Assembly: GCA_026398575.1 (NCBI GenBank)
Contig: JAPLSP010000049.1
Span: 1 to 31,121 of the forward strand
DNA length: 31,121 bases
Reading direction: 5' to 3'
Source of the DNA: Candidatus Sumerlaeota bacterium
GTDB lineage: Bacteria > Sumerlaeota > Sumerlaeia > JADFCT01
Shown: positions 8,133 through 15,613 of the stretch, in pieces
How the letters are laid out: each line of letters begins with the position of its first letter
Numbering within the stretch: the stretch's first letter is position 1
Notes under the pieces: generated by a model
What the model was told of the DNA's origin: nothing
What the model saw: the letters and a program-made list of their open reading frames with translations, nothing else
The model's database searches: none
Position numbers and translations under genes: made by a program

Positions 8133-8277
8133 CGAAAGAGTAATGCTTAAGTCTGACCTTGACTCCTTTGATTTTTAGTTGCACAATAATCCTGGGTGTT
8201 GTCAACCAGGAACCGCAGGATACGGCACTTCCGCCCAAGTCAAGGCACTGCGAAAGAGTAATGCTTAGGTCTGACCC
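8133..8277 (+). repeat. Short dispersed direct repeats (CGAAAGAGTAATGCTTARGTCTGACC)
   Basis: Two near-identical copies of a 26-28 bp motif lie at 8133-8158 and 8251-8277, and a decayed third copy (GCATTGCTTAGGTATGATC) lies at about 8089-8107. The spacer is not coding as far as I can see. Such motifs often mark ends or scars of small mobile elements, but no transposase is present. Confidence 0.5.
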
Positions 8278-8402
8278 GAATGGCACTAACATAAGCGCCT
8301 GATAGCAATCGTGATACGGGCATCTTGTCCGTGTTTCACGGGAGTTCATGGGTAGGATGCCCATACCACAATGCTTATGTTAGCGCCATTCAGGTCTGAC
8401 CC
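8267..8402. mobile_element. MITE-like element: 19-bp inverted repeats inside an 11-bp direct repeat
   Basis: GAATGGCACTAACATAAGC (8278-8296) pairs with 8373-8391 with one mismatch. Immediately outside, AGGTCTGACCC occurs at 8267-8277 and again at 8392-8402, as expected for a target duplication. The core contains a second, imperfect palindrome around GGGCATC (8329-8335) and GATGCCC (8356-8362). There is no coding capacity. It is inserted into the right-hand copy of the short direct repeat described at 8133-8277. Confidence 0.6.
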
Positions 8403-8466
8403 TGCCTTCAGTACTAGCGCTCAGACGTCCGGTGGATTGGACCTATTCTCCTATTAGGGCATGCAG

Positions 8467-9420
8467 TCAAGTGAGCCGATCAAAACGACCTCCGCAAATG
8501 GGACAAGCCTTTCCGCCGTTCGGACGACTTGGTGCCTTCTCTGCCAGACAGGAGAAACAATAGACGCTTCTGCAATCTCTACAAACGAATCCTTTTCTCT
8601 TTTCTACGTCACGATAGCGCGTCTCCATATCTTCACGATGAGTCGTTCTTGCTAAGTCTACATCGGCTGGATGACCGCTAGCCACGAATCCTTCCCCAAC
8701 TTCGCCAGTCTGACGGTTCACATCCAATCCTGTCTGCTCAACTGCCTGGTAGAACGCTTCCATTGACAACGCGGGGCCTGCGCATAAAGCGCATTTGTTT
8801 TCATACGCTTGGGAGGACAAAGTAGCGCTCTCTTCGTCTGGTTCATCATGGGTTTTGAGGTCGAATCTAAAAGTAACATCAGTACCACCCCTTGTCGGGT
8901 TGCCTATCTTCTCCCACCTCACATCTCCAACAACTTTCTCATCGAGAATGTCACGTGCGATAGATGGCAGTGCACCAGGGTCCTCTTTCCTAATTCGCCG
9001 CAGGAGAGTAAGCAGAAGGATATCGTCTGGATTTTCATCTTTAACCCAAAGATGAAATCCAGCAGACTCGTTCTTCGCCGTTGGCTCACAAGAGGCAATT
9101 GAGCCAGCGGCGGAGAACGAGGAGGTTATTTGCTTGTCGGGCAATTGGCCCATGTCTTCGTGGCAATTTCGACATACTCTAGTTGAGGACATTAGATCAA
9201 TTGATTCTGAAGCTCCACAATATGGACAGTAGACTGGTATCGCCATAGATTGTGAGGCTTTCCGTCCAAAAGCATCCATGCAGTTGTCTGAACAGAATGA
9301 ATACTTGCTGGAGAAAATGCTATATCGTTTGGTTCCCCGTTTTCCACAATTCTGGCAATAATCCCACTCGCGTGGGGCCTGAACAGTACTCTTACCAAAC
9401 AACCATCTGAATAATCTCAT
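8467..9420 (-). CDS. Unknown cysteine-rich multi-zinc-ribbon protein
   Basis: 317 residues from the chosen ATG; I do not recognise the family. Three likely zinc sites are visible: C22-x2-C25 with C43-x3-C47; C65-x2-C68 with C83-x2-C86; and a C-terminal group C280, C283, C288, C291, C306, C309, plus a CALC pair further upstream. The middle (about 90-230) is polar and acidic. The frame continues upstream without a stop to a TTG at 9618 and would add two very hydrophobic helices, so a membrane-anchored form is possible; that upstream DNA is AT-rich and shows no ribosome site, so the shorter start is preferred. Base composition is lower in GC than in neighbours, which suggests transfer. It stands alone between the two toxin-antitoxin groups. 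Confidence 0.6.
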   Translation of the reverse strand: MRLFRWLFGKSTVQAPREWDYCQNCGKRGTKRYSIFSSKYSFCSDNCMDAFGRKASQSMAIPVYCPYCGASESIDLMSSTRVCRNCHEDMGQLPDKQITSSFSAAGSIASCEPTAKNESAGFHLWVKDENPDDILLLTLLRRIRKEDPGALPSIARDILDEKVVGDVRWEKIGNPTRGGTDVTFRFDLKTHDEPDEESATLSSQAYENKCALCAGPALSMEAFYQAVEQTGLDVNRQTGEVGEGFVASGHPADVDLARTTHREDMETRYRDVEKRKGFVCRDCRSVYCFSCLAEKAPSRPNGGKACPICGGRFDRLT

Positions 9421-10145
9421 GGTCCGCCATCCATTTCTAAGCCCAAAGCCAAAGCTAGAGTTAAATGTTTGGCTCCGAAGCGAGATAATATAGAAAACCG
9501 AGACAATGGCTATTATAATTCTGAAATTAATACAGATAACGATTATAATCAGTTTGGCCATACAAAATAAGAACATCCAAACAACAGACAAAAAAAGTAC
9601 AAATACATAATATGCCAATCAAGTGCCAAAGAATAAGAGATAACCAACAGATAAGTCTATTGATCATGAGCCGCCCTCTATCTCGGTTCAGCGGGAAATG
9701 GACAACCGCCGCTTTTCGCAAGCTAATGCGGGCGGTCGTTCCATAAGAGCTTCGAGTGCGTTTCTTGAGGCATGGCAGGTTTTTCGTCCGATGAGTCGGC
9801 GGGGTGGGCAGGACGCATCATCGGTGCCCCGCCCGGTTCGTTTGTCCTCATTGTCCGATCAGCCTGACCGGGGTATCCCTTGGCCGGTTGCTCGCCAGCA
9901 GAGCCTGCCTCTATTTTCTCCGGCACCGTCAATATCAGGCAACGGCTCGCGCGATGCAAGCGGGAAAAGCCGGTTGCTTCCGGCAGGGCGCGGGAGTAGA
10001 GTCGAGGCGCCTGAAAATGATGGGGGGAGGAACGGCCTCGACGGGCCACCCGTATCAGTTCCTTTCTGTTAATCTTACAGTGCAATGGCAGTTGCCAAAC
10101 CCACCGTTAACCCCGCCGATCGCTGTCCAACGATTGGGGGGAGGC
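9421..10145. other. Gap of about 725 bp without a recognisable gene
   Basis: The part from 9421 to about 9670 is AT-rich (stretches such as TATTATAATT) and could hold the promoter, or an N-terminal membrane extension, of the zinc-ribbon gene. From about 9670 to 10145 the DNA is GC-rich; open frames on both strands there lack ribosome sites, low-complexity bias or recognisable motifs. A small hairpin (ACGGG-CCA-CCCGT) lies near 10040-10052. I see no tRNA, tmRNA or RNase P signature. Confidence 0.5.
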
Positions 10146-10301
10146 TTACCAAGACAGGAAGTCCAGATAGATAACAGCATAGGGGAAGCGCTGTAACAGG
10201 CGTTGCCGGATGTTATTGCGGACTATTGGCCATTGTTCCGGATGCTCCTCGATGTCTTCCACGGCTTTCTGAACTTCACGCAAGAATTCTTTTCCGAAAT
10301 A
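10146..10301 (-). pseudogene. RelE/ParE toxin fragment
   Basis: About 51 codons read YFGKEFLREVQKAVEDIEE, then HPEQWPIVRNNIRQR and FPYAVIYLDF before a stop. This is the central part of a RelE/ParE-fold toxin (the EFL-helix, the W-P segment and the R-FPY-VIY strand). About 40 N-terminal residues and the C-terminal catalytic strand with its usual His/Arg-rich end are missing. The fragment overlaps the 3' end of the antitoxin gene in another frame, which is best explained by a deletion that fused the antitoxin end to the middle of the toxin. It is almost certainly inactive. Confidence 0.75.
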
Positions 10302-10500
10302 CTTCAGTGGCGGGACGCGAACTGATTCGGCCCTTTTTGTACTCCCGATATCGCCGGGCTGCTTCATCCCGACGCATCCGCTCATTCTCAGCCTCGTCAG
10401 TGTCATCAAGGCTTTCAATCAAACGCTGCGCCAGAACGGCTCGTTGCGAGCCTGGCAGCTTGAGAGCTTTGCGCTTGATGTCCGTGAATAATTGCCCCAT
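10276..10500 (-). CDS. Addiction-module antitoxin (PF09720-like)
   Basis: 74 residues. The start IKRKALKLPGSQRAVLAQRLIESLD is typical of the 'putative addiction module component' antitoxins that pair with RelE/ParE toxins: a short helix pair with LP..R..LA..L..SLD, followed by a charged linker and a toxin-binding tail (GRISSRPATEVF). The length is normal, so the antitoxin is intact although its toxin (10146-10301) is only a fragment. It stands 24 bp after the YgiT-type gene and may be read from the same transcript. The last few residues were probably changed by the deletion that removed the toxin's front. Confidence 0.75.
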   Translation of the reverse strand: MGQLFTDIKRKALKLPGSQRAVLAQRLIESLDDTDEAENERMRRDEAARRYREYKKGRISSRPATEVFRKRILA

Positions 10501-10524
10501 GTGTGAAGCTCCTCTATATGATTC

Positions 10525-10746
10525 CTAGACAGTAAGTATCTCAACAGTCATCAGCTCTTTGACCTCATGTTGACTGTCTATCATCGCATCAATCTTGTCC
10601 AAAGTAGTGGCGTGATAATAACGCTCGCCGCATTCCTGGCAAACCTCTGCGGCAACGTTCTCTATGATATACAGCTTACCGTTGTGCCAGTGTTGTTTCT
10701 TAACCTTGCGCTCAATTGTTTCCGAACCGCAAAATTCGCATTTCAT
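10525..10746 (-). CDS. YgiT-type zinc-finger antitoxin (MqsA N-domain-like)
   Basis: 73 residues. The paired motifs CEFCG and CQECGERYY bind one zinc, as in the N-terminal domain of MqsA/YgiT antitoxins. No C-terminal HTH domain follows, so DNA binding is not evident here. The start is ATG at 10746, with AAAGGAAAC upstream; longer in-frame starts fall inside the toxin gene. It overlaps the DUF4258 gene by 35 nt, toxin first, which is the usual order for this pair. By family knowledge it neutralises the upstream toxin by direct contact. Confidence 0.85.
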   Translation of the reverse strand: MKCEFCGSETIERKVKKQHWHNGKLYIIENVAAEVCQECGERYYHATTLDKIDAMIDSQHEVKELMTVEILTV

Positions 10747-11026
10747 CGTAGTTTCCTTTCGCATAGACCGTAATAATGACCAAGTTGCCATCTTCCTTGA
10801 ACCGGCATACAACCTGCATTAAGCGTCCGTCCAGCGCGCATCCTTCAATTCGATATCGTGTCCCTCTTGGATCATGTGTCAGCTTCCTTTCGATGAATCC
10901 TTGCAGGATCGCTTTTTCGACATCTTTTCTTTGAAAATCGTCCGCAATCATTTCTTCTTCCGCATGCGCGGACAAATAATACTCGCGATTGAGAATCTTC
11001 TCGCGAATCTTGTCCATAACCGCCAT
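10712..11026 (-). CDS. DUF4258 toxin-like protein, partner of the YgiT-type antitoxin
   Basis: 104 residues. YYLSAHAEEEMIADDF is the DUF4258 signature: a His in the first helix, followed by the DV.KAI..G strand-helix and LMQVVCRF and VIITVYA strands. The fold is RelE/BrnT-like and the protein is expected to act as an RNase toxin held by the overlapping zinc-finger antitoxin. All expected secondary structure is present, so it seems intact. The gene begins only 20 bp after the stop of the OmpH-like gene on the same strand, so it may be transcribed from that envelope operon. Confidence 0.8.
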   Translation of the reverse strand: MAVMDKIREKILNREYYLSAHAEEEMIADDFQRKDVEKAILQGFIERKLTHDPRGTRYRIEGCALDGRLMQVVCRFKEDGNLVIITVYAKGNYDEMRILRFGNN

Positions 11027-11045
11027 GACTTAAGCGCCTTCCCAT

Positions 11046-11765
11046 CTATTTGTCAATCGCCGGCTTCTTTGTGTCTCCGCCCGCTTCCGGTTTCTTTGTC
11101 TCGCCGGAGGCAGTGGACTTGTCAAGGTCTTCGATGACGCGGTCGGTCAGGTTGATCGTCTTGATGGCGTAGAGAACCGATTCGCCGTTGAGGATGAGGT
11201 CGTAGCCTTCGGTGCGGCCAATCTTCTCGACGGCTTGGACCGCTTTCTCCAGCGCGGGATTGAGCGACTTGTCGCGCGAATCGCGCAGCATCTTGTCGAG
11301 GGTGTAGCGCAGGTCCTCAATGTCCGATTTCAGTTTCTTCAGTTCATCGAGGCGCTCATCCTGTTGCTGCTGCGTGAGGACGGACTTCTGTTCGGCAAGC
11401 TGGCGCGCCAACCGCTCGTACTTGCCCGTGCCCGCGTCAATTTTTTCCTGATACAGGCGCGCCTCGGTGTTGAGCGTCGCCACCATGCCCTTGATGTATT
11501 TCGATTCCTTGACGACGCGGTCGAAGTCCACAAATCCGACTTTGAGATTGGCGGTGTTTCTGACCGGCTCGGGCGCGGCAGAGGCCTCCGCGACCGCCGG
11601 AGCGCCTCTGGGTTTGGCTTTGGGAGTCGCGCCCGGCTGAACGGCGCCGCCCGGCTGGGCGCCCGCCGCAGTTTCCCCGGCGGCGCCCGCCGCGAGGCCG
11701 GCCAGCAGCATGATCGCCGCGAGCCATGCGCAGAGCGGCTGACAAGAGATTCGATTAATGTGCAT
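11046..11765 (-). CDS. OmpH/Skp-family periplasmic chaperone
   Basis: 239 residues. A signal peptide (CAWLAAIMLLAGLAAGAAG) is followed by an Ala/Pro/Gly-rich linker to about residue 70, then the Skp pattern: VGFVDFDRVVKESK, a long helical arm (about 90-170, rich in K, E, Q, L) and a closing strand with GYDLILNGESVLYA. By family knowledge Skp forms a trimer that holds unfolded outer-membrane proteins in the periplasm. The acidic/Lys tail after 215 is variable. It follows the CtpA-type protease gene on the same strand. Its usual neighbours bamA and lpxD are absent. The start has only a distant AAAGG upstream. Confidence 0.85.
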   Translation of the reverse strand: MHINRISCQPLCAWLAAIMLLAGLAAGAAGETAAGAQPGGAVQPGATPKAKPRGAPAVAEASAAPEPVRNTANLKVGFVDFDRVVKESKYIKGMVATLNTEARLYQEKIDAGTGKYERLARQLAEQKSVLTQQQQDERLDELKKLKSDIEDLRYTLDKMLRDSRDKSLNPALEKAVQAVEKIGRTEGYDLILNGESVLYAIKTINLTDRVIEDLDKSTASGETKKPEAGGDTKKPAIDK

Positions 11766-11826
11766 TGGCGCAAAAGCCTTTCAGAATAAGATTCAAAGAT
11801 TCCACGGCGATGGGTTGGCGGATGCA

Positions 11827-11894
11827 ATTGCAGACAGGATAAATTGAGGACAGGATAAATTTTTATCCTGTCCTCAATTTATCCTGTCTGCAAT
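11827..11894. repeat. Perfect 33-bp inverted repeat made of ACAGGATAAATT units
   Basis: Arms 11827-11859 and 11862-11894 are exact reverse complements with only TT between them. Each arm holds two copies of GACAGGATAAATT-like units, and a further ATCCTG lies just outside at about 11896-11902. It sits in the gap between the CtpA-type gene and the OmpH-like gene, both minus strand, so the RNA would form a very stable long hairpin. It could be a terminator, a processing site, or a small repeat element. Confidence 0.85.
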
Positions 11895-12011
11895 CTATCC
11901 TGACGCCCATTCATTCTGATTTGAGCCGCCGCCACTAATTGCGCGCCCCAGCGCTGCGCCGCTGCACTCAAGGCCCAACCTTCTTCGAGGCAAAAGTGGC
12001 GCCTCTCGCCG

Positions 12012-13490
12012 CTATCCTCTGGCCACTTTCCTGGCGGCGGATTGTTCGATGCGGCGTTTGATGAGCTTGACGCCATATTCCATGAGCAGGTCATGGAAAG
12101 GGCCTTCGTCTTTGAGCTTGGCGCCGGGCGTCGTCTCTTTGTCTTCCGGCAGCGGCGGCATCCCCAGATCTTCGTCTTCCTTGGTGTTCGAGGACTTTTT
12201 GTCATCACTCGTTACCTTGGGCGCCGCACCTTTTTGCTCCTCGGAACTCGGAAAATGATCAATCTTGGTGTCCTTGGGCTCCAACATGTTCGGGTCGCCG
12301 AGCAGGTAGCCTTCCATCAGCAGCCGCCGCTCATTGGCGATGGGAATTTCCAGTTCTTCGTCAAACGGAATGCCCTCTTTATGATAGGTGTTTCCTTTGG
12401 GGCTGTAGTAGCGGGCGGTGGTCAGGCGCACAGCGGAACGGCGCGGATTGCCTTCGGTGTCATAGTTGATGCTGTTGTCCATTTCCTCGATGGTCTGCAC
12501 GGACCATTTGCCATAGGTTTTCTGGCCTTTGGGTCCGAGCAGGATGCCGCGATTGTTGTCCTTGATCGCCGCCGCGACGATTTCCGACGCGCTGGCCGAG
12601 GCGTTGTTGACCAGAACGATCACGGGCAGATGCGTGACCGCTTCGTGTTTGGCCTTGAAGACCTGGTTCTGGCTGGCGTCCTTGCCTTTGGTCGAAACGA
12701 TGACGGTATCCTTGTCGAGGAATATATTGCTGACGTCAATGGCTTCCTTGAGCAGGCCGCCGGTGTTGTAGCGCAGATCCAGGATGATGCCTTTGGCGTT
12801 TTTCTTCGAGAAGTTGATCAGGGCGATCTTCAGGTCGCCGCTGGTGTCGTTGGCGAATTTGAGCAGGCGCGCATAACCGATCTCATCGTCCAGCATTTTG
12901 CTGTAAACGCTGTTGACCTTGACCTGGGCGCGCGTAATGGTCACATTGAAGGTCCGGCGTTCGCTGGCGCGATACAAACTGATCGTCACGGTCGTTCCCA
13001 CCGGTCCCGTCAGTTTCGAGACGGCTTCCTGGAGCGTGATATTGCGCGATTCCTGGTTGAAGATTTTGATAATGCGGTCCCAGGGCTGGATTCCGGCGCG
13101 CGCGGCGGGCGAACGCGGAATGGGCGAGATGACCGTCAAGACGCCGCTGCGCATTCCGATATGGATTCCGATGCCGGAGAAATTGCCCTCCGTCTCTTTG
13201 TTGAGCTGCTCATACATGTCGGCGTTGAGGAACTGGCTATGATCGTCCAGGGACAGGAACATTCCCTGGATGGCTGCTTCATACAGCTTCTGTCCGTCCA
13301 CATCATCCACATACCTTCTTTGAATGGTGTCATACACCTCGGATAGCACGTTGGAGAAACGCAGATAGTCTTCCGTGCTGGCTTTCTTGTGCGCCTGGTT
13401 GGCCGCCTGTCCAAGCGCCAGCAGGGCAATGAACATCAGCACGCAGCTCAGGTAGAGCGCCTTAAATTCCGATTTAAAAAACCGCTTCAT
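12012..13490 (-). CDS. ctpA: Carboxy-terminal processing protease, S41 family
   Basis: 492 residues from ATG at 13490, which has GAAGGAGA about 9 nt upstream; a longer frame to 13577 lacks this. An N-terminal signal/anchor (ALYLSCVLMFIALLALG) places it in the periplasm. A PDZ domain (about 100-170; SGVLTVISPIPRSPAARAGI) recognises substrate C-termini. The S41 core follows: ILDLRYNTGG, NNASASASEI (Ser300 the likely nucleophile) and KTYGKWSVQ (Lys328 the likely base). The tail of about 100 residues is acidic and Lys-rich and ends in a basic helix. Such proteases trim envelope proteins and cell-wall enzymes. It is probably the first gene of a unit with the OmpH-like chaperone. Confidence 0.93.
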   Translation of the reverse strand: MKRFFKSEFKALYLSCVLMFIALLALGQAANQAHKKASTEDYLRFSNVLSEVYDTIQRRYVDDVDGQKLYEAAIQGMFLSLDDHSQFLNADMYEQLNKETEGNFSGIGIHIGMRSGVLTVISPIPRSPAARAGIQPWDRIIKIFNQESRNITLQEAVSKLTGPVGTTVTISLYRASERRTFNVTITRAQVKVNSVYSKMLDDEIGYARLLKFANDTSGDLKIALINFSKKNAKGIILDLRYNTGGLLKEAIDVSNIFLDKDTVIVSTKGKDASQNQVFKAKHEAVTHLPVIVLVNNASASASEIVAAAIKDNNRGILLGPKGQKTYGKWSVQTIEEMDNSINYDTEGNPRRSAVRLTTARYYSPKGNTYHKEGIPFDEELEIPIANERRLLMEGYLLGDPNMLEPKDTKIDHFPSSEEQKGAAPKVTSDDKKSSNTKEDEDLGMPPLPEDKETTPGAKLKDEGPFHDLLMEYGVKLIKRRIEQSAARKVARG

Positions 13491-13574
13491 ACTTCGGGTC
13501 TCCTTCGGTTGAAAACGCTGCAAGTTTGCTTTAGAACCGCCGCCCGGCGCAAGGGAACGTTTCAGGGGGAAAAG

Positions 13575-13662
13575 CAATAATCAATAGCCAATATCCAACA
13601 TTCAATATCCAATATCCAACAGGGAATTGCCAATGTCCAACAGGGAATTCCCAAATTCCAAC
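13575..13662. repeat. Tandem AT-rich repeat array (CAATATCCAA-type units)
   Basis: Degenerate units of about 7-17 bp (CAATATCCAA, CAACAGGGAATT) fill the gap just upstream of the CtpA-type gene. It is non-coding and lies between that gene's promoter region and the stop of the small membrane protein gene. Confidence 0.7.
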
Positions 13663-13719
13663 AAAGAACGCCTAAACTCCAAGAGAGAGCATAATGTGGA
13701 AAGGCAATTGCATTTGGCC

Positions 13720-14100
13720 TCAGTGACGCGGAGACCGTTTCCCCTGCCCCTGACCCCTCGCCCCTGGCCCCTGGCCCCTCGCCCCGGGTTCCTGTCTTTT
13801 CGCTTCTGCAATGGAGTCCGCTTCCAATTCGTCCGCTTCGGGCGATCCTTCTGCCGCTTCGAGCCGGGGCGATGTGGCTGCGAGCCGCCGGTCATAAATC
13901 GCATCGAAAACGGAAACGAGGGTAAAGGCGCCGGCCAGAATGACGAAGAAGGCGCCCAGACCGCTTCCATTAGCGAACCACCATCGGACAAGCAAAAGCC
14001 CCATGCCGGCGAAAGACCATGCGATCGCGTTGATGATAAGGTATCCCTTGAGCGGGAAGGGTTCTTCCGGTTCCGGTTCGCGTTCCATAAGGTTCCCCAT
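13720..14100 (-). CDS. Small two-helix membrane protein of unknown function
   Basis: 126 residues. Two membrane helices are clear (about 19-42, GYLIINAIAWSFAGMGLLLV; about 47-69, GLGAFFVILAGAFTLVSV) with an acidic Pro-rich N-terminus. It starts 2 nt after the pyrC stop and is probably translated from the pyrC transcript; an ATG four codons later (14088) is also possible. Residues 103-120 (QEPGARGQGPGARGQGQG) are encoded by a tandem repeat array, so the natural end of the protein has been replaced or extended by repeat DNA. I do not recognise the family. Confidence 0.65.
   Translation of the reverse strand: MGNLMEREPEPEEPFPLKGYLIINAIAWSFAGMGLLLVRWWFANGSGLGAFFVILAGAFTLVSVFDAIYDRRLAATSPRLEAAEGSPEADELEADSIAEAKRQEPGARGQGPGARGQGQGKRSPRH
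13741..13794. repeat. CCCCTGG/CCCCTCG tandem array inside a gene's 3' end
   Basis: Units of 6-7 bp (CCCCTG, CCCCTGG, CCCCTCG) are repeated about seven times. The array encodes the Gly/Arg/Gln tail of the small membrane protein. The related CAGGGGT array lies inside cbiM at 24086-24115. Confidence 0.8.
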
Positions 14101-14102
14101 CC

Positions 14103-15398
14103 CTAAACAAGGATTTCGCCGTTGTGAAAGACGATTTCGCCGCGAACGATCGTCGTCGCCGGCCAGCCTTTGAGCTTCATGCCTTTATAGGGGCAATTGC
14201 GGCTCTTGGAGAAGAAATTCTCCGGCTCCACGACGCGTTCGGTTTCCAGATCGAAGATGGCGACGTCCGCCTGCGAGCCTGCGGTGAGCGTGCCGCCGGG
14301 GATTCGCAGGCGGCGCGCCGGCGCGTCGGTCATCGCGCGCACAACGGTCGCAAGCGTGCACTGGCCCGTGAAGATCAGCTGCGTATAGATGACGGGAAAG
14401 GCCGTCTCCATGCCGATGACGCCATTGGGCGCCTCGATGAAGGGCAGCGACTTGTCAATATCGGTATGCGGCGCGTGGTCCGAGGCGATGATGTCAATGA
14501 TGCCGTCATTCAGCGCTTTGATGAGCGCCTGGCGGTCGGCCTCGGCGCGCAACGGAGGATTCATCTTCGCGTTGGTGTCGAAGTAGAGGCAGGCTTGTTC
14601 GTTCAGCGTCAGGTGATGCGGCGTGACTTCGGCGGTCACGTCTATCTTGCGCTTCTTGGCGTTTTGAATGAGGGCGGCCGAATACAGACTGCTGACGTGC
14701 TGAACGTGCAACTTGCCGTGGGTGAAATCGGCCAGTTCGATGTCACGCGCGATCTGAATGGCTTCGGCGCACGAGGGGATGCCCTTCATCCCCGTCAGCG
14801 TGGCGACGTGTCCTTCATGAATCATTCCTTCGGCCGAAAGATTGATGTCCTCCGAGTGCGTCAGGATCGGAACGCCGAACATGGACACGTATTCCAGGGC
14901 GCGGCGCATGATTTCGGCGTTCATGATCGAATGCCCGTCGTCGCTGAAGGCGATGGCGCCGTGCGTCACAAGGTCGCCGAACTCGACGATGTCTTCGCCC
15001 TTCTGGCCGATGGTCACCGCCGCCAGAGGATGGACGTGCACCGCGCCGTCGCGCCGCGCGATCTGCCGCAGGTGGTTGACGCCGGTCTGGGTGTCAATGA
15101 CCGGCAGGGTGTTGGCCATCGGAAGGACGCTCGTGAAACCGCCGGCAGCGGCGGCGCGCGTGCCGGTATAGATCGTTTCGGCGTCTTCGCGACCCGGCTC
15201 GCGCAGGTGCACGTGCATGTCAATCAGTCCCGGCGTCACCAGGCGCCCCGAGGCGTCCAGCGTCTTGTCAGCCTGGGATGAGGAAATATCTTTCCCGATG
15301 GCGACGACCTTGCCGTTTTCGATCAGGATGTCGGTAACCTTGTCGAGCGATTGAGAGGGGTCCAGAACACGACCGCCTTTAATCAAGAGGGATGACAT
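14103..15398 (-). CDS. pyrC: Dihydroorotase (class I)
   Basis: 431 residues. It closes carbamoyl-aspartate to dihydroorotate, the third step of pyrimidine synthesis. The amidohydrolase signature HVHLREPG (His62, His64) binds the first metal. Further metal and substrate residues are seen in ILTHSED, VTPHHLTL, FDTNAKMNPPLR and IIASDHAPH. The N-terminal SSLLIKGGRVLDP and C-terminal strands form the small beta domain usual for this family. The length is normal and the start has GGAGG 9 nt upstream. The gene is not beside pyrB here; a small membrane protein gene follows directly. Confidence 0.96.
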   Translation of the reverse strand: MSSLLIKGGRVLDPSQSLDKVTDILIENGKVVAIGKDISSSQADKTLDASGRLVTPGLIDMHVHLREPGREDAETIYTGTRAAAAGGFTSVLPMANTLPVIDTQTGVNHLRQIARRDGAVHVHPLAAVTIGQKGEDIVEFGDLVTHGAIAFSDDGHSIMNAEIMRRALEYVSMFGVPILTHSEDINLSAEGMIHEGHVATLTGMKGIPSCAEAIQIARDIELADFTHGKLHVQHVSSLYSAALIQNAKKRKIDVTAEVTPHHLTLNEQACLYFDTNAKMNPPLRAEADRQALIKALNDGIIDIIASDHAPHTDIDKSLPFIEAPNGVIGMETAFPVIYTQLIFTGQCTLATVVRAMTDAPARRLRIPGGTLTAGSQADVAIFDLETERVVEPENFFSKSRNCPYKGMKLKGWPATTIVRGEIVFHNGEILV

Positions 15399-15474
15399 AG
15401 AAATGCGCCTCCAGCGTGATGGCGGCTATTTCGTCAGAGACGCCGCCGGATGTCAACCGGGAAGGACGGACCCA

Positions 15475-15613
15475 ATGTAAAATGAAAAATGAAAATTGTA
15501 AAATGCAAAATGACAGTCCATCCCGGCAATGGAAATTTACGGCCCGCGTCATTTGCCTGCCGCGCGCGGCTTCATTTTCAATTTCTCATTTTACATTTTG
15601 CATTTTGCATTAT
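15475..15613. repeat. Inverted pair of AAAATGNAAAATG arrays
   Basis: An array of AAAATG/AAAATGC-type units at 15475-15513 faces its reverse-complement family at 15571-15613. The two can pair to form a long AT-rich hairpin in the gap between pyrC and the phosphodiesterase gene. The right arm runs into the coding end of the phosphodiesterase (residues about 160-169). Confidence 0.75.

Noticed and set aside
8122..8364. 80-codon minus-strand frame across the short repeats
   Set aside because: It spans direct repeats and half of the MITE-like element, so it is a composite of non-coding pieces.
9527..9721. 64-codon hydrophobic minus-strand frame upstream of the zinc-ribbon gene
   Set aside because: It lies in AT-rich DNA where hydrophobic codons are expected by chance, and competes with the possible longer zinc-ribbon frame.
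9698..10196. Overlapping frames on both strands in the gap before the RelE fragment
   Set aside because: No ribosome site, no recognisable fold or motif, and frames on both strands contradict each other.
12042..13346. 434-codon plus-strand frame over the CtpA-type protease
   Set aside because: Shadow of a well-supported S41 protease with intact catalytic motifs on the minus strand.
14124..15281. 385-codon plus-strand frame over pyrC
   Set aside because: Shadow of dihydroorotase; GC-rich codon bias keeps the antisense frame open.
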